Source: Piper betle (Eukaryota > Streptophyta > Magnoliopsida > Piperales > Piperaceae). Taken from it: 64,000 nt of DNA. Of this stretch, positions 1-11,999 are shown one piece after another (position 1 is the first letter of the stretch; every line of letters begins with the position of its first letter). The stretch spans positions 1 through 64,000 of the forward strand of contig JAURVB010000159.1 in the NCBI GenBank assembly GCA_033002965.1. The letters are read 5' to 3'. A program made the translations under genes and the position numbers. The notes under the pieces were generated by a model. It had not been told where the DNA came from, ran no database searches, and saw only the letters and a program-made list of their open reading frames with translations.

Positions 1-732
1 ACATTATAATTCCAGCTACATTAGAACTAGATGCTTGCTTCTGCTGATATGTTAAAGTATATCTTGTACTAGTACTATTTCTACCAAAAATAATATTAAC
101 ATCTCCATTTGTTTCTTCAATTATTGTTTTAGCTATACGTTTTTCTATTATTGGTGGAACTATTTTCTCTAATTTCCATGATTCTGGTAATGTTATTTCA
201 TTCCATTGAATTGTTTTAGGAATTTCTATATTTGCTTTTGTTGTATCGATTTGAAATAAAGTAGTATTTCCCTTTTTAGATACAAATCTAGACCTAGGAT
301 TTTCTGATGTCATTGCCTTGAAGCATATACGATAGATAAGACATACATTTTGTGATCCTTCTTTCATATCATATCCTTGCGTTTGCATATTTAAACATAA
401 ACAATCTTTAATATTAGGATCGGCTAAGGATATAGAAAAATTAGGATAACAATTGAAATATACTGGTCCAGTACCAAGGCTAGATTCTATAATTCCTAAT
501 AGGGAATCAGGAAATTTGTTATGTCGTTTATCTCTTAGGCATAATAATATTGAAGTGTTTAAACCTTCTACTAGTTAAAGGTTTAACAGCTATTTGAACT
601 AGACCTAAATGAATATAATTATATTTGGTACTTAGTTCTTCTAATATTTTTGAACTTAATAATGATATATTATTTATAAAATTCTGAAGACTAATGCTAT
701 CTTCATATGTTTTGGTAAATATGACTCTGAAC
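1..732 (-). pseudogene. Lineage A pararetrovirus movement-protein fragment (cut by window start)
   Basis: On the minus strand this matches, segment by segment, the movement-protein region of the larger lineage A copy at about 10,960-11,700: the same order of short conserved stretches, with many base differences. It belongs to the N-terminal 30K-type movement domain of a Caulimoviridae polyprotein, which moves virus between plant cells. No long reading frame survives; a frameshift is visible near 570. The left side is cut by the window edge. The right end stops at about 732, where the sequence changes to an unrelated 55-base stretch and then a TA microsatellite. Family assignment rests on similarity to the neighbouring copies, which carry reverse transcriptase. 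Confidence 0.8.
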
Positions 733-787
733 TCTTCCCTCTGAGCTAGGCTAGATTTAGGATTTTATGCATCGCCTCCGAGCAAGG

Positions 788-788
<1 letters not shown>

Positions 789-871
<83 letters not shown>
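789..871. repeat. (TA)n microsatellite, 83 bp, at a viral junction
   Basis: Uninterrupted TA dinucleotides separate the minus-strand movement-protein fragment from the plus-strand ORF2 tail. A second TA run sits at another viral junction (13,165-13,209). TA runs are reported integration sites for endogenous pararetroviruses in plants. Confidence 0.97.
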
Positions 872-874
<3 letters not shown>

Positions 875-1094
875 TCGTCCTTCAAAGAAAGCTGATTCTC
901 ATCAATCCTCTTCCAACACTATACACCTTGAGTCAGATCATTCTCCATAGAAAATTGCCAAACTTTTGTGGGTCCCTTTACTGACCCTACTGTGGTCCCT
1001 ACTATGGGTCCCTCGTCTGTCCCCACCATGGTCCCCTACTGTGGTCCCCACCAAGACTAAGACTGCTAGGCCCAAGGTGGAACCCACTCTGTGA
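872..1094 (+). pseudogene. Lineage A ORF2 C-terminal fragment
   Basis: The plus strand matches the end of ORF2 in the copies at 2,814-3,020 (minus) and 5,570-5,783 (plus), down to the terminal Pro/Thr/Val-rich tail and the stop TGA at 1,092-1,094. An in-frame TAG interrupts it near 948. Only the tail downstream of the second zinc knuckle is present; the left end is at the TA microsatellite. The function of ORF2 is unknown. Confidence 0.8.
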
Positions 1095-1160
1095 CCGGTA
1101 ACCTGTGTCACCGGTTTGTTTGCTTTTTATCATCTGTCTGTCTATAAATTAAGACCTCCT
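1095..1160 (+). promoter_or_regulatory. Lineage A viral promoter core (TATA box 1,143-1,148)
   Basis: A TATAAA box lies about 50 bases after the ORF2 stop codon, in the intergenic region where caulimoviruses place their pregenomic RNA promoter. The box and surroundings recur in the minus-strand copy (TATA at 2,760-2,765). In the third copy, near 5,797, a deletion removes most of it. That promoters 1,143 and 2,760 face each other is seen directly; activity is not known. Confidence 0.65.
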
Positions 1161-2024
1161 CGTGGTAGTTCAGACCACCACGAATTCAAAGCACAAAGAA
1201 TCTCAGAGTCTTTTCTCTCCTATTCTTTCCTACCTCCTTCGATATATTTTCGGTTTCTCCTTTGTGGGTTTGAAATCAGACAAGTGTTTTCATAAAGTGT
1301 TGTGTTCTATCTTTATGTTTCTGTTTCTGTCGTTCAGTTATCTGTCTCACCTCTGATTTCTTTTGAAATTAAGAAAGGAATCTTCTTTGGTCGCTTTCAT
1401 CTTTTCTTTCCTTTATCAGCTTTTTATCTTCAGCAACGTGTTTTAGAGTGTTTCAGTTTGTTTTATCAAGTTGAAAAAAAAAATCTTGAAAATAGTTTTC
1501 AGTTTGTTTGAAGCTTGTATCCATATGAAGTTTGTATTCATATAAGTTTGTAAGCTTTACCGTCTGTATACAATATAATTATTGTAAGTTTATACGTATA
1601 TATATATATCTGTATTGATATACTTGTATGTATACAGTTTGTGTATTTCCTTAGTGGAGTGAAGTGAGTTTGTAAAATTCTTAGCATTAATACAAAGTGG
1701 ATTTTATGGTATGTCTTTCTTTCTTTATTAAATTTTCAAAGTTAGAATTTCTCTCATGCAAAGGGATATAATTTATATTTATAGTTGAACTCTCGCAAAG
1801 GGATATAATTTATATTTATAGTTGAACTCCTGCATAGGGATATACTTTATGTTTACAGACAAACTTTAATCGGGATATATTTTACTCAATGTATTTTATG
1901 TTATTGCTTATAAATAGTTTTATGTTATTATATAAGTTGTTACTAGACCTGTGCTATTAAGTTGGTTATTATTAGACTACTCTGTGTTGTGAAGTTGATT
2001 TGAAAACTTTTAAAAGCCATTAGA
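1161..2024 (+). other. Lineage A viral leader with 37-bp tandem repeats
   Basis: This is the non-coding leader that in the intact order runs from promoter to primer binding site. It carries three tandem units of 37 bp starting at 1,758, 1,795 and 1,832, each holding the core GGGATATA. The same leader appears at 2,025-2,760 (minus), 5,800-6,658 (plus) and 12,000-12,585 (minus). It ends at the motif GCCATTAG, some 12-20 bases short of where the primer binding site should be, and then meets an inverted leader. Short reading frames here (1,162-1,511) are not conserved between copies. Confidence 0.75.
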
Positions 2025-2813
2025 TTGATGGGAGTTTCACTGTAAACATAAAGTATATCCCTTTACGGGAGTTCAACTGTAAATGTAAATTATATCCATT
2101 TGTGGAAGTTTAATTATAAATGTAAATTATATCCCTTTACAGGAGAGAAATTCTAACTTTGAAAATTTAATAAAGAAAGAAAGATATACCAGAAAATTCA
2201 CTTTGTATTAGTGCTGGTAATTTTACAAACTCACTTCACTCCACTCAGAAAATCCACAAATTGTATACCTACATGTATAACAATACAGGTATGTATATAC
2301 ATATAATCTTACAGTATTCATACTATATACAGAAATCTTACAAATACACATTTCATACAAACTTTATATAGATATAAGCTACATACAAACTGAAAATTGT
2401 TTTTGAGATTTTTTGATAAAGTAAAATCACAAATCTTTTGGGATTTTCTTTAACAAACTTAAACACAATAAGAAACACGTTGTTGAAGATAAAAAGCTGA
2501 TAAATGAAAGAAAAAATGAAAACAACCAAAGAAGATTCCTTTCTTAATTTCAAAAGAAATCAGAGGTGAGGAAGGTAACTGAACTACAGAAACGGAAACA
2601 TAAAGATAGAACAGAAAACTTTATTAAAACTGATTTCAAACCCATGAAGGAAAAATCGAAAATATATCGAAGGAGGTAGGAAAGAATAGGAGAGAAGAGA
2701 CTCTGGGATTCTTTCTGCTCTGAATTCGTGGTCTTTTGAAATCAAAGAGAATGTCCTAATTTATAGACACACAGATGATAAAAAGCAAACAAACCAGTTA
2801 CACAGGTTACCGG
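2025..2813 (-). promoter_or_regulatory. Lineage A leader and promoter, inverted copy (TATA box 2,760-2,765)
   Basis: Read on the minus strand, this runs from the end of ORF2 (2,814) through a TATAAA box at 2,760-2,765 and the leader with its 37-bp repeats (about 2,035-2,150), ending against the plus-strand leader at about 2,024. It forms an inverted repeat with 1,095-2,024. It joins directly to the minus-strand ORF2, in the canonical viral order. Confidence 0.7.
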
Positions 2814-4365
2814 TTACGGAGTGGGCTCCACTTTGGGCCCAGCTGACGTAGTCTTGGTGGGGACCAAAGTGGGGACCATGGTAAGGACAGACGAGGGACC
2901 CATAGTAGGGTCAGTAGAGGGACCTACAGAAAGTTTGGCAATTTTCCAGGGAGAATTATCTGACTCAAGATGAACATTGTTTGAAGAGGATTGCTGGGGA
3001 TCAGCATTCTTTAAATGACTATTCATGGGAGAAGGCGATCTATCCATGGTAGGACAGTGAAAGGCACTATGACCAAATTGGTCACAGCAAAGACACTTTG
3101 GACCTTCATCCAAGGGAAACTCTGTGCAGACTATTGAAGTATGACTAGTCTGTTTGCAGATTCTGCAATGTAAATCATTTATACTAAAAGGTGACTGGGC
3201 GTATTCTGCTTGAACTGGACTTTTCGTAAGCCTGGTAACAATTTGATTAATCTCATTAGACGATAATGGTTATGGCTCTGGAATAGGTTGCAACTTTGGA
3301 GAAATTCCATAGGGATTGAGCATAAAGGCAAGTCTGATTGCCTCATCATGAGGAAGATTTGGATTATCATCCTGTACCTGCAACAACCAAGCATATATAC
3401 GTTAGGGGGTAGTACTGGTGGGAGTACTGGAGTGATTGACTTGGTCAAGGGCAAAACTGGCTCAGGAAAAAGTTCTTTTGTAGGGAGAATGATAGAATGG
3501 GTGAACTAATCATACCATCTAATGTAAAATCTGTGTGCCAGTGAGGAAATAAGAATTCCTTTGTCCTCAATAGTATGAAAACAGAAATTCCAAGACATAA
3601 TCAATGGAATTCGATAAAACAGAATAAAATAGAAAAATGAGTTTCCGAAAGACTTATGAACAAGTTTAGAAAAATTTTCATATTGTGATTTGTAATATTT
3701 CGGGAGATACTCTATTTCTGGACAAAAGTCTACCATCCACTGATGAAACCAGACTGGAATTGAGCAAAGTTTAGGTAGATCAATACGAAAGAACCAGGAG
3801 TGTTGGCTAACTGGATTTTTATATAACAGAACCTTTTTAAAAGCTTCAACATAATCCCAATAGTTATATTCCATAGGGAATAAGCCAGGAAGAGGTTGAA
3901 CATTTGAAAATTTTCTGATGGAATTAGGATGACCATATTCTGCCACGGTAACAACTTTTTGAATAACCATCTTAGTATAAGGTATCTTAGTCTCATAATT
4001 TTTTAGGTAGGTCAAAATATTATCAGGACCATTATATCTATGTAATATTTGACAAGAAAGCATGTCTTGTAGAACTAACTCATAAAAATATCTAGGTTTA
4101 TTGGAAGTAACCGGATTATGAGAATATAAAGGGCAATACTTAAGAGCTATCTCTGAAGGGTCAAGGTTTTCTAATTGGTCTGGTGATTGATTAATAAAAT
4201 AGAAATGCAAAGGAACTGATTTCTGAATATATGGGCTTAAATTGGTATATCAGATTTTTCAAACTTTTTGGTTTTTGGAAATCGTGGATAATTTCTATAA
4301 AATGGAGGTGGGTGATTAGGATAATTAGGAACTATTGCTTTTCCCTTTCCCTTCCTAGACTGCTA
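2814..4365 (-). pseudogene. Lineage A ORF2, near full length, broken (two zinc knuckles)
   Basis: This is the best preserved lineage A copy of ORF2. The N-terminal part is a Lys/Gly-rich stretch near 4,330-4,350. A 234-residue open stretch follows (4,210-3,506), ending where a lysine codon of the sister copy has become TAG. Further frameshifts lie near 3,400 and 3,280. The C-terminal part (3,113-2,814) has two CX2CX4HX4C zinc knuckles: the first at 3,167-3,126 and the second at 3,095-3,054, separated by about ten residues. A Pro/Thr/Val-rich tail ends at the stop at 2,814. The knuckles suggest nucleic-acid binding, but the protein has no family I can name. It faces the plus-strand copy at 4,366. 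Confidence 0.8.
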
Positions 4366-5783
4366 ATTATCCTAATCACCCACCTCTGTTTCACATAAAT
4401 TATCCACGATTTCCAGAAACCAAAAAGTCTGAAAAAACCTCATATACCAATTTAAGCTCATATATTCAAAAACCAGTTCCTTTGCATGTCTGTTTTATTG
4501 ATCAATTACCAGACCAATTAGAAAACCTTGATCCTTTAGAGATAGCTCTTAAGTATTGCCCTTTATATTCTCATTATCCGGTTACTTCCAACAAACCCAG
4601 ATATTTTTATGAGTTAGTTTTACAAGACATGCTTTCTTGCCAAATATTACATAAATATAATGGTCCTGATAATATTCTGACCTATCCTGAAAATTATGAG
4701 ACTAAAATACCTTATAGTAAAATGGTTATTCAAAAAATAGTTACTATGGAAGAGTATGGTCATCCAAATACGATCAGGAAATTTTCTAATGTTTAACCTC
4801 CTCCTGGTTTATTCCCTATGGAATATAACTATTGGGATTATGTTGAAGCATTTTAAAAGGTTCTGTTATATAAAAATCCAGTTAGCCAATACTCCTGGTT
4901 CCTTCGTATTGATCTACCAAAACCTTGCTCAATTCCAATCTAGTTTCATCAGTGGATGACAGACTTTGGTCCAGAAATAGAGTATTTCCCTAAATATTAC
5001 AAATCACAATATGAAAATTTTTCTAAACTTGTTCATAAGTTTTTTGGGAACTCATTTTTCTATTTTATTCCTAGAATTTCTATTTTCATACTATTGAGGA
5101 CAAGGGAATTCTTATTTCCTCACTTGCTCACATATTTTACATTAGATGGTGGGATAAGTTCACTCGTTCTATCATTCTCCTTACAAAAGAAGAACTTTTT
5201 CCTGAGCCAGTTTTGCCCTTGACCAGGTCTATCTACTCCAGTACTACCCCCTAATGGAATCAAACTTGCCTTTATCCTCAATTCCTAAGGAATTTCTCCA
5301 AAGTTGCAACCCATTCCGGAGCCGCAACTATTATCGTCTAATGAGATTAATCAGATTGTTACCAGGCTTATGGAAAGTCCAGTTCAAGCAGGATATGCCC
5401 AGTCACATTTTAGTACAAAGGATTTACATTGCAAAATCTGTGAACAGACTGGTCATACTTCAATAGTCTGTACAGAGTTTCCCTTAGATAAAGGTCCAAA
5501 GTGTCTTTGCTGTGGCCAATTTGGTCATGGTGCTTTTCACTATCCTACCATTGATAGATTGCCTTCTCCAATGAATAGTCCTTCAAAGAAAGCTAATTCC
5601 CAGCAATCCTCTTCCAATACTGTTCATCTTGAGTCAAATCATTCTCTCTAAAAAATTACCAAACTTTCTATGGGTCCCTCTACTGACCCTAATGTGGTCC
5701 TTACTGTGGGTCCCTCGTCTGTCCCCACCATGGTCCCCACCAAAACTACGTCAGCTGGGCCCAAGGTGGAACCCACTCCGTGA
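4366..5783 (+). pseudogene. Lineage A ORF2, inverted sister copy, broken
   Basis: This mirror copy of 2,814-4,365 begins right at the palindrome centre (about 4,365). In-frame stops lie at 4,794-4,796, near 4,855 and near 4,941, with a frameshift near 5,090. About 100 bases corresponding to 3,300-3,410 are deleted near 5,250. The first zinc knuckle is intact (5,430-5,471). In the second (5,502-5,543) the last cysteine is a tyrosine. The stop is at 5,781-5,783. The two arms differ at many positions, so the duplication is old or the arms came from different viral templates. Confidence 0.8.
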
Positions 5784-6658
5784 CCGGTAACCTGTGTAAA
5801 TTAATACCTCTTCTTTCAGTTCAGGCCACCACGAATTCAGAGCACAAAGAATCCCAGAGTCTCTTTTCTCCTATTCTTTCCTACCTCCTTCGATATATTT
5901 TCGGTTTCTCCTTCATGGGTTGAAATTAGATAAGTGTTTTCATAAAGTTTTCAGTTCTATCTTTATGTTTCTGATTCTGTGGTTCAGTTATCTTCCTCAC
6001 CTCTAATTTCTTTTGAAATTAAGAAAGGAATCTTCTTTGGTCGCTTTCATCTTTTCTTTCCTTTATCTTTCCTTTATCAGCTTTTTATCTTCAGCAACGT
6101 GTTTCTTATTATGTTTTAGTTTGTTAAAGAAAATTCCAAAAAGATTTGTGATTTTACTTTATCAAAAAATCTCAAAAACAGTTTTCAGTTTGTATGTTGT
6201 TTGTATCCATATGAAGTTTGTATGAAGTGTGTATTTGTAAGATTTTTGTGTACAGTATAAATATTGTAAGATTATGCGTATATACATACATGTATTGTTA
6301 TACTTGTATGTTCAAAGTGAATTAATACAAAGTGAATTTTCTGGTATGTCTTTCTTTCTCTATTAAATTCTCAAAGTTAGAATTTCTCTCCCGTAAAGGG
6401 ATATAATTTACATTTACAGTTGAACTCCCGCAAGGGGATATAATTTACATTTACAGTTGAATTCCCGTAAAAGGATATACTTTACGTTTACAGTGAAACT
6501 CTCATCTGGGATATATTTTACTTAACATATTTAAGTTATTGTTTATACATAGTTTTATGTTATTATATAAGTTGTTACTAGATCTGTGCTATTAAGTTAT
6601 TTGTTGTTAGACTACTCTGTGTTGTGAAGTTAATTTAAAAACTTTTGAATGCCATTAG
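5784..6658 (+). other. Lineage A viral leader, plus-strand copy with TATA region deleted
   Basis: This leader matches 1,095-2,024, but about 35 bases between the ORF2 stop and the transcribed leader are missing near 5,797, taking most of the TATA box. The 37-bp repeats lie at about 6,390-6,510. It ends at GCCATTAG at about 6,658, the same place as the copy ending near 2,024, and then meets the RNase H end of a minus-strand ORF1. Confidence 0.75.
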
Positions 6659-6661
6659 TTT

Positions 6662-7260
6662 TCCCCTTAAATCAGGAGTATATTCAATATCAAAGTCAAA
6701 AATAGCAAGTAAAGCTTGTCATCTTGCAAAACTATGTTTAGACGCAAGATTCTGAACATCTTTTTCAAGAATAAATTTAGTAACAGTACAATCAATGCGA
6801 AGGAGAAATTTATTATTTAAAAGATCATCTTGAAATTTTAAAATACAATTAATAATACTAAGCATTTCTTTTTTAATAGTACTGTATTTATTTAGTATGT
6901 GTCTCATTCTATAAACCAGAACGATATCTAATAATAAAAGGTTTATTATTAATATTTTGTTTCAGAATTCCCCTAAATCTAAGATCCGACGCATCTTTTT
7001 CAACTATTTTTAAAGTAAAAGGATGGGGTAAGCTGAGACAAGGTATATATTTAATTTTTTATTTAATAATTTGTAAAGCTTTAGTATAAGCTTCCGTCCA
7101 AGGAGGTGGATTCTTTTTCAATCTTTGAAACAATAGTTTACAATCTTTTGCTATATTTTTATAAAATTTTGCCATATAATTTAGACTTTCTAAAAATCTT
7201 TATAGTTGATTTTTATCTAATATTTTATTTGAAAATTTACTAGAGAAATCTATTATTCTT
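6662..7260 (-). pseudogene. RNase H domain of lineage A ORF1 (3' part)
   Basis: Downstream of RT on the minus strand are the connection and RNase H segments, with an open piece at 6,907-6,719. The terminal ASKHSFAR region corresponds to the RNase H end seen at 29,900-30,000. The unit breaks off at about 6,660, before the ORF1 stop. Confidence 0.8.
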
Positions 7261-7270
7261 TGAATAGGTC

Positions 7271-7880
7271 TTATATTGAGCCTTTTTCAATATTTTGTCC
7301 TAAAAATCTTATCTGGTTTTGAACTAGAACCATGTTAGATTTGGATAAAACTATTCCATTAGTTATAGCTATTTTATAAAACTGATTTAAGTGTTTAAAA
7401 TGTTGATCTATACTGTTAGAATAAACTAACACATCATCAATATATATAATTATAAAACTTACATATGGATTAAATATATCATTCATAATTTTCTAAAATT
7501 CTGAGGGTGCATTCTTTAATCCAAATGGCATAACATTCATATTGTCCAAATGGGATATTAAAAGCAGTTTTATATCTATCTTCTTCTTTAATTTGTATTT
7601 GCCAAGACCTTGATTTTAAATCAAACTTACGAAATACTTGTGCATTATATAATCTTTTGAGTAAATCTTTTTTATTCGGAATTGGATATCTTATCCATTT
7701 TAAAACTTTATTTAAAGGTTTATAATTGATTACTAATCTTGGGGTACCTCTTTCTATTTCTGAAGCTTTATATACATAGAAAGCTGAGCAGGACCATGGA
7801 GATTTACTTTCTCTGATTAATTTATTATTTAATAAATTTTTTATCTCTGTTTGGCAATATTCTACCAATTCTTGATTCAT
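7271..7880 (-). pseudogene. Reverse transcriptase domain of lineage A ORF1
   Basis: Two open stretches (7,880-7,479 and 7,486-7,271) overlap at a frameshift. They contain the RT palm signatures, including FDLKS, and the catalytic YIDD box at about 7,444-7,433, followed by VLVYSNS. Order and motifs are those of the Caulimoviridae/Ty3 RT family. Confidence 0.93.
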
Positions 7881-8093
7881 TTGAATTGGTCTAGCTTTAT
7901 TAGGTATTAGTTTATTATTAAAATCATATTCATAGGGAAGGGAGACTTCATGTCTTTTTCTATCTCATAATGCACTAGATAAATTATTATATAAATCTTT
8001 TTCAAATAAATTTTTTATATTTGTTATTTTATTTTGTATTGAAGGAGTTTGTAATTTATTTTCTAATATTAAAACATTAACTTCTTCTTTTAA

Positions 8094-8801
8094 TTAATTT
8101 ATTTGATTAACTTTCTTATTTTGTTTATTTTTCATTCTAGAAATATAAGATTGTCTTTTAGGATATTCCAGTTTAAATGTAATATTTTTTCCCTTAAGAT
8201 GGGTATGGATTCCTACATCATCTACAAAGAAAGGTTCTATTAAGGCTGTGAATGGATTTCCTAAAATAACTTCAGATCTTATATTTTGAACTAAAATGAA
8301 AGTTAAATATAAACAAACATCAGTTATGCAAACTACAACATTTGAAAGTTTATAATTCACTTTTAATCTTTCTTCATTTGCTGCTGATAATGTTTGAGTA
8401 GTCTTTTTATAATACTTAGTAGGAATTAATCCTTCTTGTATTATATTTCTGTTAGCTTCAGTATCTACTAATGCTAAAGTTTCTACACTAAATTCTTCTC
8501 TTATTATAATTATTATTCTTAATACATATTTTCTACTAATAGTTTGTTCTATTACGTTTAAATAATTTTCTTGTTCTGGATGAGATGTTTCACCTATTTC
8601 AAATGTTGATTCTTCAAACAAGTTCTTTTCCTTATCATTTTCATCGGAACTTTCATTATCTTTAATTTCATTATTTAATTCTAATATTTCAATACGTCTT
8701 TTTAAATTTGAAACTTCTTTCTTAAGCTCATTTATTTCCTTAATTAAATCATTAGTAGTTATAGGTTTTTCTTGTTTGACTCTACTTAAAACTTCCGTCA
8801 T
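8094..8801 (-). pseudogene. Aspartic protease region of lineage A ORF1
   Basis: This is a 235-residue open stretch: an N-terminal heptad-like charged segment, then a retropepsin-like domain with VDTEANRN where VDTGADRN is seen in the lineage B copy (about 25,720). The glycine of the D-T/S-G catalytic triplet is lost, so this copy could not be an active protease. Confidence 0.85.
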
Positions 8802-9083
8802 GGTATAAGTTGGTTTTAGAGCTGCTTCTACGTGAGGTTTAAATTTAGATTTTTCATCATTTTTAGAGTTATTATGTGAGGTTTAAATTTAGATTTTTCA
8901 TTATTTTTAGAGTTATCTTTTGTAGATTCTAAAATTTTCTCTATTAATTTTCTTTTTTCTTCTTTATCTTGAAGAGAATCTACCATATCTAAAAGTAATT
9001 CTTCTTGAGCTGTGATTACATTTATACTTGGTCTGTTTAAGTCCATAATTCTTTTGTAATCATCACACTCACAACTATTTTCA

Positions 9084-10881
9084 CTAGTTGATGACGACTC
9101 TTCGTTTTCTAGGTTCAAGTTCTAGAGCATCATATTCAGAAGTATTTTCTGATAACTGATCATCTGATTCTTCTAAAAGATTAATTAAACTTTGTTTTTC
9201 TTCTTCAGGAATGTTTAATTCTTTTATCTTTTTCTTTAGTCTACATTGGGTTCTTGTATGTCCTGTCTGACCACAGTCCCACCAAACTAAAGGTTTTAGG
9301 GGTTTAGATGTAAAATGTTTATTTTTCTTTTGATTCTTTTTAGCTTTTACTGGTTTCTTTTCCACATTAATAGTGCTTTTCTTTCTTTTATAAGGAATAA
9401 AAGATTTATTATGTTTAGTTTTATTACCTTTATTTTTATTATTAGGATATTTAGGAGTTATAACAGTTCCAAACTGTTGACAGAATTCTCCTAATTCTCT
9501 CTTTCCTAATAATTTTTGTTTCTTTAATTGATTTCTTAAATTTAATTCATTACAAAGTTTTAATCCTTCTGCGACAACTTGTCCTACCAATTGTCCAAAA
9601 GTATATTCAGAATAAGGAATTGTACCATGCATTTCTCTTAGTCTGTTTCTAACTCTTTCTGCAAAGAGAGTAGGTAATCCAGAAAGAAATTATTCTTTCC
9701 AAACATCATTATTTGAGTCTGATCTTTGGTATAATAAAGTTAAAAATGTATCTCTATACCATCTAAAATGTGTTAAGGTTGGACATCTCAGATTTAATAT
9801 TAATTCTTGTATTCTTTCATTAAGTTGATTAACATTACCCACAAAATGATGTAATATTGTTTGAACTAAAGTATACACTGAGTCTTCTCTTACCTATTGT
9901 GTACTAGGTTCTATTTTAACAGCACCTAATATTTCTATTTTTTGTAGGTTGTGATAAATGATTATCCCACCAACCTTTAAGTTGGCCTGTAAATCCTGCA
10001 ATTATCATTTCTGAAATTTGTCTATCTGAATTGTTGTTTGTTCTACAGATCGTAGCATACATAAGTATATTATGTAAGGTTGTTATTATTTGATATTCAG
10101 ACTGTCCATCAATATTCCATTCATAGACAGACTCTCCATTATATTGTGACAAAGTTACATTCATACTTTCTTCAAATAATAAATTAGCAGGAGTTGGTCT
10201 TGGATAATAATTTAAAGTTTGAGGTAAAGGATTTTTCTTTGCTACATTTATAGAATCTGTGAATTGATTTATCAAATCCTCAGATTCATATCCTTTAATA
10301 GTTTTTATTTTTAACTCTCCTAATTTTCCTGTTAACCTTTCTAAAAATTCTTCCGTTATAGGAGGTCTTTTATTAAACTTAGTAGTTATAATAGGAGGTT
10401 TAATTAATACAGGTTTAAGAATTTCTTCTTCAACCTTTTCTTTTCCTTTCTGTCTAGGAATCCAATTATCTTCTATATGTGATAATTGAGTTGTTATTGT
10501 TTGTAAGTGCATATGAGTATAATTATTTTGTTTTATAATTATAGCCATATCCTCTGGTTTAGATTCAGTTTTTACAAAAGACATTGCTTCTATTGTTCCA
10601 TATTTAATATTTCCTACAGGAGGATGTCTACTAGGAATTATTTTACCATCGGTTGTTTCCCAATTTCTAGTTTCTTTATGAACTAATATTCTAGGAGTTA
10701 CTAATTCTTTAAACCATTTTTTAAAAGGTATTTCATATTTTAAAATTTTTAAATCTTTATAATAAAGTTCTTTATATTCTGTGTCTTTGATTTTCATCAA
10801 ATATTTTAAAATACCAATCTCTAAAGTTTTTATTTCTTGGTTGCATAAATTCTTTAGAGCATTTTTTCCTATTTGGTTCAA
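9084..10881 (-). pseudogene. Capsid / nucleocapsid part of lineage A ORF1
   Basis: Three open stretches (10,881-9,916, 9,878-9,690 and 9,632-9,084) cover the linker and capsid region. The last is rich in lysine and holds a zinc knuckle at 9,284-9,243 (WWDCGQTGHTRTQC). Its first cysteine has become tryptophan; the lineage B copy at 24,986 keeps it. An acidic, Glu/Ser-rich tail follows, as is common in Caulimoviridae capsids. Confidence 0.8.
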
Positions 10882-11845
10882 AGTCTATAGTATTAATTTT
10901 AAATTCTATTTCTGAGAAACTTGGCTCATCCGTGTATAACGCATGAGGTATATTATGTTCTGACATAAGTATTCCAGCTACATTAGAACTAGAAGGTTTA
11001 TCATGTTCTGATATAAATCTTGTAGAAGTACTATTTCTTCCAAAGATTATACTAACATCACCATTATTTTCTTCTATAATGGCTTCTGCAGATCTTTTCT
11101 CTACCTTAGGAGGAACTACTTGTTCTAATTTCCAAACTTCTGGAAGAACTATATCTGTCCATTTAATAATTTTAGGAATTTCTATATTAGCTTTGGTTGT
11201 ATCTATTTGGAATAATGTTGTATTACCTTTTCTTGATGCTAGTTTAGCATTAGGATTAATTGTTGTCATAGCCTTAAAACATATTCTGTAAAGTACACAT
11301 ATGTTTTGAGATCCTTCTTTCATATCATAACCTTGTGTTTTCATGTTTAAACACAAAGCATCTTTAAGATGAGGATCACTTAAGGATAGTGAAAATTTTG
11401 GATAACAATTAAAATATACAGGTCCAGTTCCTAAACTGGATTCTATTATTCCTAATAGAGAATCTTTAAATTTATTATGCTGATTATCTCTAAGACATAA
11501 TAATATTGAAGTGTTTAAACCATCTCTGGTTAATGGTTTAACAGCTACTTGTACTAATCCTAAGTGAATATAATTATATTCATTTCTTAATTCTTCTAAT
11601 ATCTTATTACTTAATAAGGATAAGTTATCTGTAAAGTTTTGTAAACTTATACTTTCTTCATATGTTTTAATAAGATATGCCTGTTTAAATTCTAATAATC
11701 CTTTATTATATATTTTAGTAGGTTTAACCTTAGGGATACTCCACTTATTTAAGCGTTGTTCAATGTTATTATACACTAGTTGTTCAGTAATTTTAGAACT
11801 TTCTAGGTCTTTAGATCTCTTAACTAGTTGTTGTAAAAAAGCCAT
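10772..11845 (-). pseudogene. Movement protein domain of lineage A ORF1
   Basis: A 357-residue open stretch starts with ATG at 11,845, the first ATG after the primer binding site. It is the N-terminal movement domain of the polyprotein, judged by position and by similarity to the fragments at 1-732, 18,906-19,300 and 22,438-23,141. The frame is lost near 10,800 and continues in the next open stretch (10,881-9,916). Confidence 0.75.
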
Positions 11846-11984
11846 CTATCCTCTGATAGATTCTACACCTAGCACTAGGAATTTGGTAGTAGTACACAAC
11901 TGCGATTGGGCGCCTAACCACGGCTTAACGTTGACTTACCAGACTGCGTCACCTAGCTTTAGTCATGTCTCTAAGATTCAAAAT

Positions 11985-11997
11985 GGCTCTGATACCA
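11985..11997 (-). other. Primer binding site of lineage A (tRNA-iMet)
   Basis: On the minus strand the site reads TGGTATCAGAGCC, the sequence complementary to the 3' end of plant initiator methionine tRNA, which caulimoviruses use to prime minus-strand DNA. It lies 140 bases before the ORF1 start and directly after the leader, as expected. Confidence 0.92.
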
Positions 11998-11999
11998 CA

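Larger units (their letters stand above)
6659..11845 (-). pseudogene. Lineage A ORF1 polyprotein, almost complete but frameshifted
   Basis: This is the longest viral unit in the window. On the minus strand it runs from a start 140 bases after the primer binding site through movement protein, capsid with zinc knuckle, aspartic protease, reverse transcriptase and RNase H, the order of a Caulimoviridae polyprotein. About 5.2 kb is present; with ORF2 and leader, the genome would be near 7.8 kb, in the range of florendoviruses. The frame is broken at least seven times (for example near 10,800, 9,890, 9,100, 8,090, 7,480, 7,260 and 6,900). It stops at 6,659 just short of the ORF1 end and joins an inverted leader, so it cannot encode an intact product. 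Confidence 0.9.

Noticed and set aside
3370..3410. Possible splice donor inside ORF2 (GCAGGTACAGG)
   Set aside because: The sister copies are deleted or frameshifted here, so no matching acceptor or frame benefit can be shown.
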